A stretch of 64,000 bases of DNA, taken from Rhodocyclaceae bacterium (GTDB taxonomy: Bacteria; Pseudomonadota; Gammaproteobacteria; Burkholderiales; Ga0077523). The stretch spans positions 62,001 to 126,000 of the forward strand of contig JADCHQ010000008.1 in NCBI GenBank assembly GCA_020248405.1, read 5' to 3'. Below the pieces are notes generated by a model, which made no database searches, was not told the DNA's origin, and saw only the letters and a list, made by a program, of their open reading frames with translations. The position numbers were made by a program, and so were the translations under genes. Below, piece by piece: positions 8,285 to 15,988 of the stretch. Every line of letters begins with the position of its first letter. The stretch's first letter is position 1.

Positions 8285-9712
8285 CTACAGCACCTCCGCG
8301 GCGTGATCGGCGAGCCGCGAACGCTCGCCGCGCTGCAGGGTCACGTGGCCGCCGTGGCTCCAGCCCTTGAAGCGGTCCACCACGTAGGTGAGCCCCGAGC
8401 TGCCCTCGGTGAGGTAGGGGGTGTCGATCTGCGCGATGTTGCCCAGGCACACCACCTTGGTGCCGGGGCCGGCGCGGGTGATGAGCGTCTTCATCTGTTT
8501 GGGCGTGAGGTTCTGGGCCTCGTCGATGATGAGGAACTTGTTGATGAAGGTGCGCCCGCGCATGAAGTTGAGGGACTTCACCTTGATGCGGGTGCGGATC
8601 AGGTCGCGGGTGGCGGCGCGGCCCCACTCGCCGGCGTCCTCGTCGGTGTGCATGAGCACTTCGAGGTTGTCCTCCAGCGCGCCCATCCAGGGGGTCATCT
8701 TCTCCTCCTCGGTGCCGGGCAGGAAACCGATGTCCTCGCCCACGGGCACGGTGACGCGCGTCATGATGATTTCGCTGTAGCGCGACTCGTCCAGCACCTG
8801 GGTGAGACCGGCGGCGAGCGTGAGCAGCGTCTTGCCCGTGCCGGCCTGGCCCAGCAGGGTGACGAAATCCACCTCGGGGTTCATGAGCAGGTTTAGGGCG
8901 AAGTTCTGCTCGCGGTTGCGGGCCGTGATGCCCCACACCGAGTACTTGGCGTGGCTGTAGTCCCGCACCAGGGTTAGCACTGCGGTCTTGCCGCTCACCG
9001 ATTTCACCTGGGCGTAGAAGGGCCGCTCGCCCTCCTGGTAGATGAACTCGTTCACCAGCAGGCCTGGTACCAGCGGGCCATGCACGCGGTAGTACGTAAG
9101 GCCCGCCTGCTGCCAGGTTTCCATGTCCTTGCCGTGCTGATCCCAGAAATCCTCTGGCAGCGCGGTGACCCCGGTGTAGAGCAGGTCGGTGTCCTCGAGC
9201 ACTTTGTCGTTGAAGTAGTCCTCCGCCGCCAGGCCCAGCGCACGGGCCTTGATGCGCATATTGATGTCCTTGGACACCAGGATCACCTGGCGGGGCGCGT
9301 GGCGCTCCTGCAGGAACATCACCACCCCGATGATCTGGTTGTCCGTCTTGCCGGCGGCCAGCCGCGCCGGAAGTTCGGCGGGAATGGCCTCGGTCTGCAG
9401 GAACAGCCGGCCCGTGGCCTCGCGGCTGGCGCTGTGGATGGGAATGCCCGACTCGATGTCGTCCGGTGCCTGGTTGACGATTTCGTCCAGGGTGCGGCTC
9501 ACCTGGCGGGCATTGCGCGCCACCTCCGACATTCCCTTCTTGTGGGCGTCCAGTTCCTCCAGCGTGGCCATGGGGAGGTAGATATCGTGCTCCTCGAACC
9601 GGAACAGGCTGGTGGGGTCGTGCATGAGCACGTTGGTGTCCAGCACGAACAGCTTGGTGGCGGCAGCCTTGAGGGGGGTGACGTTAGCCGGTTGAGCCTT
9701 CTTCTGGATCAT
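8285..9712 (-). CDS. PIN-PhoH family ATPase (PhoH2-type)
   Basis: A 475-residue two-domain protein. An N-terminal PIN ribonuclease domain (about residues 20-155) has acidic positions Asp25 (VLDTNVLM), Asp124 (KTDNQIIG) and Asp149 (SKDINMR). A C-terminal PhoH P-loop ATPase has Walker A GQAGTGKT at 288-295 and Walker B FLIIDEAQNL. Characterised PhoH2 proteins unwind and cleave RNA. The ATG at 9712 (MIQKK) is preferred, with AGGA upstream; an earlier in-frame ATG would place the start inside the bcp terminator. It follows bcp on the same strand beyond that strong terminator, so it is probably transcribed separately. Confidence 0.92.
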   Translation of the reverse strand: MIQKKAQPANVTPLKAAATKLFVLDTNVLMHDPTSLFRFEEHDIYLPMATLEELDAHKKGMSEVARNARQVSRTLDEIVNQAPDDIESGIPIHSASREATGRLFLQTEAIPAELPARLAAGKTDNQIIGVVMFLQERHAPRQVILVSKDINMRIKARALGLAAEDYFNDKVLEDTDLLYTGVTALPEDFWDQHGKDMETWQQAGLTYYRVHGPLVPGLLVNEFIYQEGERPFYAQVKSVSGKTAVLTLVRDYSHAKYSVWGITARNREQNFALNLLMNPEVDFVTLLGQAGTGKTLLTLAAGLTQVLDESRYSEIIMTRVTVPVGEDIGFLPGTEEEKMTPWMGALEDNLEVLMHTDEDAGEWGRAATRDLIRTRIKVKSLNFMRGRTFINKFLIIDEAQNLTPKQMKTLITRAGPGTKVVCLGNIAQIDTPYLTEGSSGLTYVVDRFKGWSHGGHVTLQRGERSRLADHAAEVL

Positions 9713-9752
9713 GGTGGTGGTGGTCCTGTGAAGAACAACGGGGGCTGAAAAC

Positions 9753-9791
9753 ACAGACGCCGCCGGGGTTCGGAACCCCGGCGGCGTCTGT
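9753..9791 (-). terminator. Strong hairpin terminator after bcp
   Basis: Perfect 19-bp inverted repeat (9753-9771 and 9773-9791) around a single central base. On the minus strand it is followed by TGTTTT. It ends the arn-bcp transcript about 125 bases past the bcp stop and just before phoH. Its symmetry could also let it work weakly on the other strand, where GGTTG follows. Confidence 0.85.
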
Positions 9792-9916
9792 GGTTGAAAA
9801 AGCGGCGATGACTGCGAGGCCTGGAGGCAGCGACCGCAAGCGGCGGCGCGGGTGGCGCCGCGAGCGGCCGGGCGCGGCGCCCGGCCAGGGTGGCGATGGA
9901 TGCGGCGGGTGCCGGC

Positions 9917-10390
9917 TCAAGCGGCTGGCGCGCCCAGTGCTTTCACGGCGGCAAGCACTTCCTCGGCGTGGCCAGGGACCTTCACGCCGCGCCACTCGCG
10001 GCGCACCACGCCCTTGCCATCGATGAGGAAGGTGCTGCGCTCCACGCCGCGCACCTGTTTGCCGTACATGTTCTTGTTCTTCATCACCCCGAACATGTTG
10101 CACACCGACTCGTCGGGGTCGGACAACAGCGCGAAGGGAAAGCTCATCTTGGCTTTGAATTTCTCGTGGGAGGCAATGGAATCGCGGGACACGCCGAAGA
10201 TGCTGCAGCCCAGGGCCTGGAACTCGCCGTGCAGGTCTCGGAACGCCGCGCCCTCGGTGGTGCAGCCGGGCGTGTCGTCCTTGGGATAGAAGTAGATCAC
10301 CAGCAGCTTGCCAGCGTGGCCGGAGAGCTTGAAGGTGCTGCCGCCGGTGGCAGCAGCCGAGAAATCGGGGACAGGCAGGTTTTCGAGCAT
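9917..10390 (-). CDS. bcp: Thioredoxin-dependent peroxiredoxin, Bcp/PrxQ family
   Basis: A 157-residue peroxiredoxin that reduces hydroperoxides. The peroxidatic Cys43 is in DDTPGCTTE. The resolving Cys five residues later that defines E. coli-type Bcp is missing (the sequence reads GCTTEGAAF). Other cysteines (LGCSIFGVS and SVCNMFG) could resolve, or it could act as a 1-Cys enzyme. The ATG at 10390 (MLENLPVPDF) matches the family start. It follows arnD by 88 bases on the same strand and ends at the strong 9753-9791 hairpin, so it probably shares the arn transcript. Confidence 0.93.
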   Translation of the reverse strand: MLENLPVPDFSAAATGGSTFKLSGHAGKLLVIYFYPKDDTPGCTTEGAAFRDLHGEFQALGCSIFGVSRDSIASHEKFKAKMSFPFALLSDPDESVCNMFGVMKNKNMYGKQVRGVERSTFLIDGKGVVRREWRGVKVPGHAEEVLAAVKALGAPAA

Positions 10391-10478
10391 GGGTGGTTCC
10401 AGGTGGCTAGGTAACGAAACGTCGCGCAATCGTGCCCAATCGCCTGTGACGAATCAAGCACGCCCATCGCCCGCGCGG

Positions 10479-11489
10479 TCAGGCGAACTGCGCCAGGAAT
10501 TCGCCGCCCTGCAACGCCAGGGTGCCGCTGCGGCCCGGAACGGCAGCCATGGCTACTTCGTGGCGCGGCAGGTCGCGGGCGGACAGGGTATCGAAGTAGT
10601 CGCGCAGGCTCACCAGTGTCCAGCCCTGCGCCTTCCAGCCCGCCAGCAGCGCGTCGAACACCGGGGCCAGGCGGCCGCCCTCCAGTTCGGCGTGAAGCGT
10701 GTACACATGGCCCGTGGGCGGCGCGCGCGCCGTGAGACGCAGCAGATGATCGGCTACGTTCTCCGGTCCTAGCCCGTCTAGTCCGATCAACTCATCCAGC
10801 GTGGGAAGGGTGGTGGGCAGTTGCGGGCAGCCCATGATCTCGGCTTCGTACAGCGGCACGAAGGGGTGTGTGCCGCGGGTGTCCGAGCAGTAGTCAAAGC
10901 CCAACCGCTGGGTGAGCCGCCAGGCGTGGCGGTTCATTTGCCAGCCGGCCGCGCCATGCACACGCGGCGCTTCCTTGAAGATGTCGGCGAAGCGGTTGCA
11001 GGCGGCCTCCATCTCGTGCCGTGTCCACGCCTCGCTGGCTCCGGCCACGCCGTCCTGCCAGCGCACATGGTCCCAGGTGTGCACACCCACCTCGAAACCG
11101 GCGTCGCGCACCGCCCGCAACTGCGCCTCGCAGCGCCGGCCGATGTCGGGGCCCGGCAGCAGCGTGCCGTAGAGCAGCGTGGTGAGGCCGTAGTGGGACA
11201 GTACCGAGGAGCGCTGCACCTTGCGCGCAAACCCCGGGCGAAAGGCGCGCCGGATGGCGCGGCCGGTATGGTCGGGTCCGAGACTGAAGAGGAACGTGGC
11301 ACCGGCGCCGTGGCGCTGCAGCGCTTCCATCAGCCGTGGCACGCCATCGCGGGTGCCGCGATAGGTGTCCACGTCCACCTTCAGGGCGAGCCTGGGGCCC
11401 TCCGGCCCCGAGACGGGCTGCGTGGCCAGCGCGGCGGCGAGGGTGTCGTCGTCCTGCGACCCGGGCGGCGGCGAGGGCGAGTTGCTCAT
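10479..11489 (-). CDS. arnD: ArnD-like undecaprenyl-P-4-formamido-arabinose deformylase
   Basis: A 336-residue NodB-fold polysaccharide deacetylase. In the Arn pathway ArnD removes the formyl group from undecaprenyl-phosphate-L-Ara4FN at the inner membrane, giving the L-Ara4N carrier used by ArnT. Metal-site motifs are KVDVDTY near residue 40 and VGVHTWDH (HxxxH). A 35-residue Pro/Ser-rich N-terminal extension precedes the domain. Its ATG overlaps the stop of the upstream decarboxylase gene (ATGA at 11489-11486), so the two are translationally coupled. Confidence 0.92.
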   Translation of the reverse strand: MSNSPSPPPGSQDDDTLAAALATQPVSGPEGPRLALKVDVDTYRGTRDGVPRLMEALQRHGAGATFLFSLGPDHTGRAIRRAFRPGFARKVQRSSVLSHYGLTTLLYGTLLPGPDIGRRCEAQLRAVRDAGFEVGVHTWDHVRWQDGVAGASEAWTRHEMEAACNRFADIFKEAPRVHGAAGWQMNRHAWRLTQRLGFDYCSDTRGTHPFVPLYEAEIMGCPQLPTTLPTLDELIGLDGLGPENVADHLLRLTARAPPTGHVYTLHAELEGGRLAPVFDALLAGWKAQGWTLVSLRDYFDTLSARDLPRHEVAMAAVPGRSGTLALQGGEFLAQFA

Positions 11490-12529
11490 TCCACCAGCCC
11501 GCGGGCCTCGCCCACGTGGGCGCGGTAGGCGTCGAAGATGTGGCGCAGCGCCGTGGCCATGTCCACCCGCGGCGTCCAGCCCAGGTCGGCCGTGGTGTTG
11601 GCGATGGCCGGCACGCGGTTCTGCACGTCCTGGTAGCCCTTGCCGTAGTAGGCGTCGGCGGTGGTTTCCACCAGGCGCACCCGGGCGGCCTGGTCGCGGT
11701 ACTCGGAGTAGGCCCCGGCCAGCTCCAGCATCATGGTGGCCAGTTCGCGCACCGAGTAGTTGTTGTCCGGATTGCCGATGTTGTAGATGCGTCCGGTGGC
11801 GCAGTTGTTCTCGTTGGCAATGATGCGCATGAGAGCATCGATGCCGTCGTCGATGTAGGTGAAGGCGCGTTTCTGGTGCCCGCCGTCCACCAGCTTGATG
11901 TCCTCGCCGCGCACGATGTGGCCGAGGAACTGGGTGATCACGCGCGAGCTGCCCTCCTTGGCGGTGTGGATGCTGTCCAGCCCCGCGCCGATCCAGTTGA
12001 AGGGCCGGAACAGGGTGAAGTCCAGCCCCTCCTGCGCGCCGTAGGCCCAGATCACGCGGTCCATGAGTTGCTTGCTGGCCGAGTAGATCCAGCGCTGGCG
12101 GGCGATGGGCCCGAGCACCAGCTCGGAGGTGTCGGGGTCGAAGCGGGCGTCGCGGCACATGCCGTACACCTCGGAGGTGGACGGGAAGACGATGCGCCGG
12201 CCGTGCTTCACGCACTGGCGCACGATGGGCAGGTTGGCCTCGAAGTCCAGCTCGAACACCCGCAGCGGCTCCTTCACGTACAGCGCAGGCGTGGCAATGG
12301 CCACCAGCGGCAGCACCGTGTCGCACTTGCGCACGTGATATTCGATCCACTCCTTGTTGATGGTGATGTCGCCCTCGAAGAAGTGGAAGCGCTTCTCGTC
12401 CACCAGGCTGCCCAGCCGGTCGGCCTGCATGTCCATGCCGTAGACCTCCCAGCCGGTGGTCTCGATGATGCGGCGCGAGAGGTGGTGGCCGATGAAGCCG
12501 TTGACGCCGAGGATCAGGATCTTCTTCAA
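11486..12529 (-). CDS. arnA: ArnA decarboxylase half: UDP-glucuronate oxidative decarboxylase
   Basis: A 347-residue extended SDR equivalent to the C-terminal domain of E. coli ArnA. It oxidises and decarboxylates UDP-glucuronate to UDP-L-Ara4O. The Rossmann motif is GVNGFIG (8-14), the catalytic region is PSTSEVYG, and YSASK supplies the Tyr-Lys pair. The formyltransferase half is a separate upstream gene, 24 bases away, so the bifunctional enzyme of enterobacteria is split here. It could be mistaken for a UDP-xylose synthase, but the arn context settles the role. Confidence 0.92.
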   Translation of the reverse strand: MKKILILGVNGFIGHHLSRRIIETTGWEVYGMDMQADRLGSLVDEKRFHFFEGDITINKEWIEYHVRKCDTVLPLVAIATPALYVKEPLRVFELDFEANLPIVRQCVKHGRRIVFPSTSEVYGMCRDARFDPDTSELVLGPIARQRWIYSASKQLMDRVIWAYGAQEGLDFTLFRPFNWIGAGLDSIHTAKEGSSRVITQFLGHIVRGEDIKLVDGGHQKRAFTYIDDGIDALMRIIANENNCATGRIYNIGNPDNNYSVRELATMMLELAGAYSEYRDQAARVRLVETTADAYYGKGYQDVQNRVPAIANTTADLGWTPRVDMATALRHIFDAYRAHVGEARGLVE

Positions 12530-12553
12530 GGGATGGCCTTTGGGAGGAATGGG

Positions 12554-13465
12554 TCAGGCGGCGGCGCGCAGACGGCCGCCGGGGAGGTCGGTGGGCATCA
12601 CGCGCTGTCCCGCGATTTCGAGATGCAGCACGGGCAACGCGCGGCCGTCGCCACAGGCGGCCAGCAGGCGGTCGCCGTCGCGATAGACGGTGCCCGGTGG
12701 CTCAGTGGTGGGCAGGCTCCTGTGCAGGGTTCGCAGCACGCGGGCTGGACGGCCCTCGAGCGTGGTGAAGGCTCCGGGGTAGGGCGGGGCGACGCCGCGA
12801 ACCAGATCGTGCACCTCGCGGGCCGGGCGGGTCCAGTGAATGCGCCCGTCCTCGGGCTTGCGGCCGCCGAAGTACGAGCCGCTGGTCAGGTCGAGGGGAC
12901 GGCGCGGCGCCGTGCCCGCGGCGAGCGCGTCGGCCTGGCGGTCGAGCACCATCTCGGCGGCCACGGTGACCTTGTCGAACACCTGCCGGGCGGTGTCGTC
13001 GGGCAGGATGGGTACGGCCTGCTGGTCCACCAGGTCGCCCGCGTCGGGCCTGGCCACCATGTGGTGCAGCGAGGCGCCGGTTTCGCGCTCGCCGCGGATC
13101 ACCGCCCAGTTCACCGGCACCCGCCCGCGATAGTGCGGCAGCAGCGAGCCGTGCATGTTGAAGGCGCCCAGGCGCGGCACGCCGAGCAGCGCCTCGCCCA
13201 GCATGTGTCGGTAGTATAAGGAGAACAGCAGGTCGGGCGCGGCGTCGCGCACGCCGGCGAGCAGTGCCGGATCGGCTGGCGACTCGGGCGCCATCACCGG
13301 CAGGCCGTGCTCCGCGGCCAGGGCGGCCACGCTGTCGAACCAGATGTTCTCGCCGGGGGCGTCGCGGTGGGTCACCACCAGGCGCACCTCGATGCCGCGG
13401 GCCAGCAGCACCGCCAGGCAGCGGCAGCCCACGTTGTGGTAGGCGAACACCACCGCGGCGCTCAC
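12554..13465 (-). CDS. arnA: ArnA formyltransferase half: UDP-L-Ara4N formyltransferase
   Basis: A 303-residue methionyl-tRNA formyltransferase-like enzyme equivalent to the N-terminal domain of E. coli ArnA. It formylates UDP-L-Ara4N using 10-formyl-tetrahydrofolate. Catalytic residues are present: Asn103 and His105 in FNMHGSLLP, and Asp141 in RPDAGDLVDQ, lining up with Asn102, His104 and Asp140 of ArnA. A C-terminal FMT-type domain follows. It begins with GTG at 13465, overlapping the arnC stop (GTGA). It is encoded separately from the decarboxylase half just downstream. Confidence 0.92.
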   Translation of the reverse strand: MSAAVVFAYHNVGCRCLAVLLARGIEVRLVVTHRDAPGENIWFDSVAALAAEHGLPVMAPESPADPALLAGVRDAAPDLLFSLYYRHMLGEALLGVPRLGAFNMHGSLLPHYRGRVPVNWAVIRGERETGASLHHMVARPDAGDLVDQQAVPILPDDTARQVFDKVTVAAEMVLDRQADALAAGTAPRRPLDLTSGSYFGGRKPEDGRIHWTRPAREVHDLVRGVAPPYPGAFTTLEGRPARVLRTLHRSLPTTEPPGTVYRDGDRLLAACGDGRALPVLHLEIAGQRVMPTDLPGGRLRAAA

Positions 13466-14439
13466 TTGAGCAGCACCGCCGTTTCCTCGGCCGCCCCGGG
13501 AGAGCGCGCCTGTTCCAGCACCGCCTGCACCACGTAGCGCGGCCGCTGGCGTACCTGCTGGTAGATGCGGCCCACGTATTCGCCCAGCAGTCCGATGCCG
13601 AACAGGGTCATGCCGATCAGGAAGAAGGCGATGCCGAACAGGGTGAACAGGCCCTCCGCCTCGGGGCCCACCACCAGCCGGCGGATGGCGAGGAACACCA
13701 CGAAGGCGAGTGAGGCCAGCGAGATGGCGAAACCCGCCAGCGAAAAAACCTCCAGGGGCACCACCGAGAACCCGGTCACCAGGTCGAAGTTGAGCCGGAT
13801 CAGCTTGTAGAGCGGGTACTTGGTCTCGCCCGCGGCGCGCGCCTCGTGGCGTACCTCGATCTCCACCGGGTTCGAGGCAAAGGTGTAGGCAAGCGCCGGG
13901 ATGAAGGTCTTCACCTCCCGGCAGGCGTTGATGGCATCCACGATGCCGCGGCTGTAGGCGCGCAGCATGCAGCCCTGGTCGGTGATGCGGATGCGGGTGA
14001 TGCGGTGGCGCAGCCGGTTCATGGCGCGCGAGGCGTGGCGGCGGAACCAGGAATCGCGCCGCGCCTGGCGGATGGTGCCCACGTAGTCGTGTCCGAGGTC
14101 CATGGCGGCCAGCAGCCGGGCAATCTCCTCGGGGGGGTTCTGCAGGTCGGCATCCAGGGTGACGATGCGCTGCCCGCGCGAGACCTCGAAGCCCGCCATG
14201 ATGGCCATGTGCTGGCCGAAGTTGCCGTTGAACAGCACCACGCGAGTGACCTCGGGGCGGCGCAGGAACTGCTCGCGCAGCAGGGCCGCCGAGCGGTCGC
14301 GGCTACCGTCGTTGACGAACACCACCTCGAAGGAAACGCCCAGCGCGTCGAGGGCCGGGTAGAGGCGCGCGAACAGGGCAGCGAGGCCGGCCTCCTCGTT
14401 GTAGACCGGAATGACGACCGAGACGTCGGGCGCGCTCAT
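13462..14439 (-). CDS. arnC: ArnC, undecaprenyl-phosphate 4-deoxy-4-formamido-L-arabinose transferase
   Basis: A 325-residue GT2-family glycosyltransferase, DPM1-like. It transfers L-Ara4FN from UDP to undecaprenyl phosphate on the cytoplasmic face of the inner membrane. The nucleotide-binding start is SVVIPVYNEEAG, the acidic metal motif is TLDADLQNPPEE, and two C-terminal transmembrane helices (about residues 235-300) anchor it. The ATG at 14439 is 10 bases after the arnB stop; the open frame upstream of it is antisense-like sequence within arnB. The 3' end overlaps the formyltransferase gene. Confidence 0.93.
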   Translation of the reverse strand: MSAPDVSVVIPVYNEEAGLAALFARLYPALDALGVSFEVVFVNDGSRDRSAALLREQFLRRPEVTRVVLFNGNFGQHMAIMAGFEVSRGQRIVTLDADLQNPPEEIARLLAAMDLGHDYVGTIRQARRDSWFRRHASRAMNRLRHRITRIRITDQGCMLRAYSRGIVDAINACREVKTFIPALAYTFASNPVEIEVRHEARAAGETKYPLYKLIRLNFDLVTGFSVVPLEVFSLAGFAISLASLAFVVFLAIRRLVVGPEAEGLFTLFGIAFFLIGMTLFGIGLLGEYVGRIYQQVRQRPRYVVQAVLEQARSPGAAEETAVLLK

Positions 14440-14449
14440 CGGTGGACGC

Positions 14450-15592
14450 TCAGCGGTGGGCGGGTCGGAAACTGGCCGCGAGAATATCACGCAGGGCAGT
14501 GCACACCCGGTCAACGTCCGAGTCCTCCATGGCGGGGAACAGCGGCAGCGTGAGCGTGGCGGCGCCCACGGCCTCGGCATGGGGGAAGTTGCCCGGGGCG
14601 TAGCCTAGCCGGCGGTACAACCCGAACAGGTGCATGGCCGGATAGTGAACCCCGGAGCCGATGCCGCGGGCGTGCAGTTGCGCCATCACCTCGCCGCGGC
14701 CGATGGTCAGCCGCTCCAGTGGCAAGAGCACCTGGAACATGTGCCAGTTGCCTTGCTCGTACTCCTCCACGGGCATGCCCAGCCCCAGCGCCGGGTCGAG
14801 CCGCTCGAAGTAGCGGCGCGCCAGCTGCGCCCGGCGGGTGGTGAATTCGTCCAGCTGGTCGAGTTGCCCCACGCCGATGCGCGCCAGCACGTCGGTGAGG
14901 TTGAGCTTGGCGCCGGCCTCCTCCACTTCCTGGTTGCCATCGGGCAGCCGCACCACGCCCTGCAGCCGCAGGCGCTCGCAACGCGCCGCCTCGGCCTCGT
15001 CGTTCATCACCAGCGCGCCGCCCTCGGCGGTGGTGATGTTCTTGTTTGCGTGGAAGGAGAAGCACACCAGATCGCCAAAGCTGCCCACCGGGCGGCCGCG
15101 CCAGCGCGCCCCCAGGCTCTGGGCGGCGTCCTCGATCACGCGCAGGCCGTGGCGGCGGGCGAGGGCATAGAGGCAGTCGCGGTCCACGGGCACTCCCGCC
15201 AGATCCACCGGAATGATGGCCCGGGAGCGCGGCGTGATGGCCGCCTCGGCGCGCTCCACGTCCATGAGCCGGGTGCGCGGGTCGATGTCCACGAACACCG
15301 GCCGCGCGCCGTGGCGTACGATCACGTTGGCGGTGGCCACCCACGACAGGGGCGTGGTGATGACCTCGTCGCCAGGCTGTACCCCGGCGATGTGCAGGGC
15401 GAGCTCCAGCGCGCCGGTGCCCGTGGCCAGCGCGCGCACGGGACGGCCCGCCATGCGCGCCGAGAGCTTCGCTTCCAGGGTCTTGACCTGCGGGCCGCTG
15501 GTGATCCAGCCCGAACGCAGCACCTCCACCACGCCGGCGATGGTGGCCTCGTCGATATGGGGCCGCGTGAAGGGCAGGAAGGGCTGCGTCAT
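14450..15592 (-). CDS. arnB: ArnB, UDP-L-Ara4O aminotransferase
   Basis: A 380-residue PLP-dependent aminotransferase of the DegT/DnrJ/EryC1 family. It converts UDP-L-Ara4O to UDP-L-Ara4N with glutamate as donor. The PLP lysine is Lys184 in FSFHANKNITT. DLAGVPVD, VIEDAAQSLGA and GSGVHYPA are family segments. The ATG at 15592 (MTQPFLPF) is two bases from the stop of the preceding small membrane gene. Length is normal for ArnB. Confidence 0.94.
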   Translation of the reverse strand: MTQPFLPFTRPHIDEATIAGVVEVLRSGWITSGPQVKTLEAKLSARMAGRPVRALATGTGALELALHIAGVQPGDEVITTPLSWVATANVIVRHGARPVFVDIDPRTRLMDVERAEAAITPRSRAIIPVDLAGVPVDRDCLYALARRHGLRVIEDAAQSLGARWRGRPVGSFGDLVCFSFHANKNITTAEGGALVMNDEAEAARCERLRLQGVVRLPDGNQEVEEAGAKLNLTDVLARIGVGQLDQLDEFTTRRAQLARRYFERLDPALGLGMPVEEYEQGNWHMFQVLLPLERLTIGRGEVMAQLHARGIGSGVHYPAMHLFGLYRRLGYAPGNFPHAEAVGAATLTLPLFPAMEDSDVDRVCTALRDILAASFRPAHR

Positions 15593-15594
15593 GG

Positions 15595-15966
15595 TCAGCC
15601 CCGTGCCACCAGCACCACGCCGGCGATGATCACGAAAATGCCCGTGACGCGCAGCAGGTTCACGTCCTCGCCGAACAGCAGCCACGCGGCGGCCGCATTA
15701 ATCACGTAGCCCAGGGACAGCATGGGGTAGGCCACGCTCACCTGTACCCGCGACAGCGCCAGGATCCACACCACCACGCTCACTGCGTAGCACGCCAGCC
15801 CGCCCAGGATGTGGGGCTCGCGGGCCACCGCCAGCCCCACGGGCAGGGCGTTGGCGAAGGTGAAGTCGAAGCGGCCGATGGCGTTGGTGCCGGCCTTGAG
15901 CAGCAGTTGGGCGGCGGCGTTGAGCAACACCCCCGCGAGCACCAGTGAGAAGGACAGGGCGGTCAT
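15595..15966 (-). CDS. ArnE/ArnF-like small multidrug-type flippase subunit
   Basis: A 123-residue, four-helix EamA/SMR-type membrane protein. It is between arnT and arnB, so it most likely moves undecaprenyl-phosphate-L-Ara4N to the periplasmic face. In enterobacteria this job needs an ArnE-ArnF pair; only one such gene is here, so it may act as a homodimer or use a partner encoded elsewhere (inference). Recognisable features are LLLKAGT in helix 1 and RVQVSVAYPMLSLGYV in helix 3. The tight spacing (2 bases to arnB, 22 from arnT) shows it belongs to the operon. Confidence 0.82.
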   Translation of the reverse strand: MTALSFSLVLAGVLLNAAAQLLLKAGTNAIGRFDFTFANALPVGLAVAREPHILGGLACYAVSVVVWILALSRVQVSVAYPMLSLGYVINAAAAWLLFGEDVNLLRVTGIFVIIAGVVLVARG

Positions 15967-15988
15967 GGCAGGATCCGGTTGGCCATTT

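Noticed and set aside
11336..13219. 627-codon plus-strand open frame across arnD and both arnA halves
   Set aside because: Spans three overlapping real genes on the other strand; no domain or ribosome-binding site.
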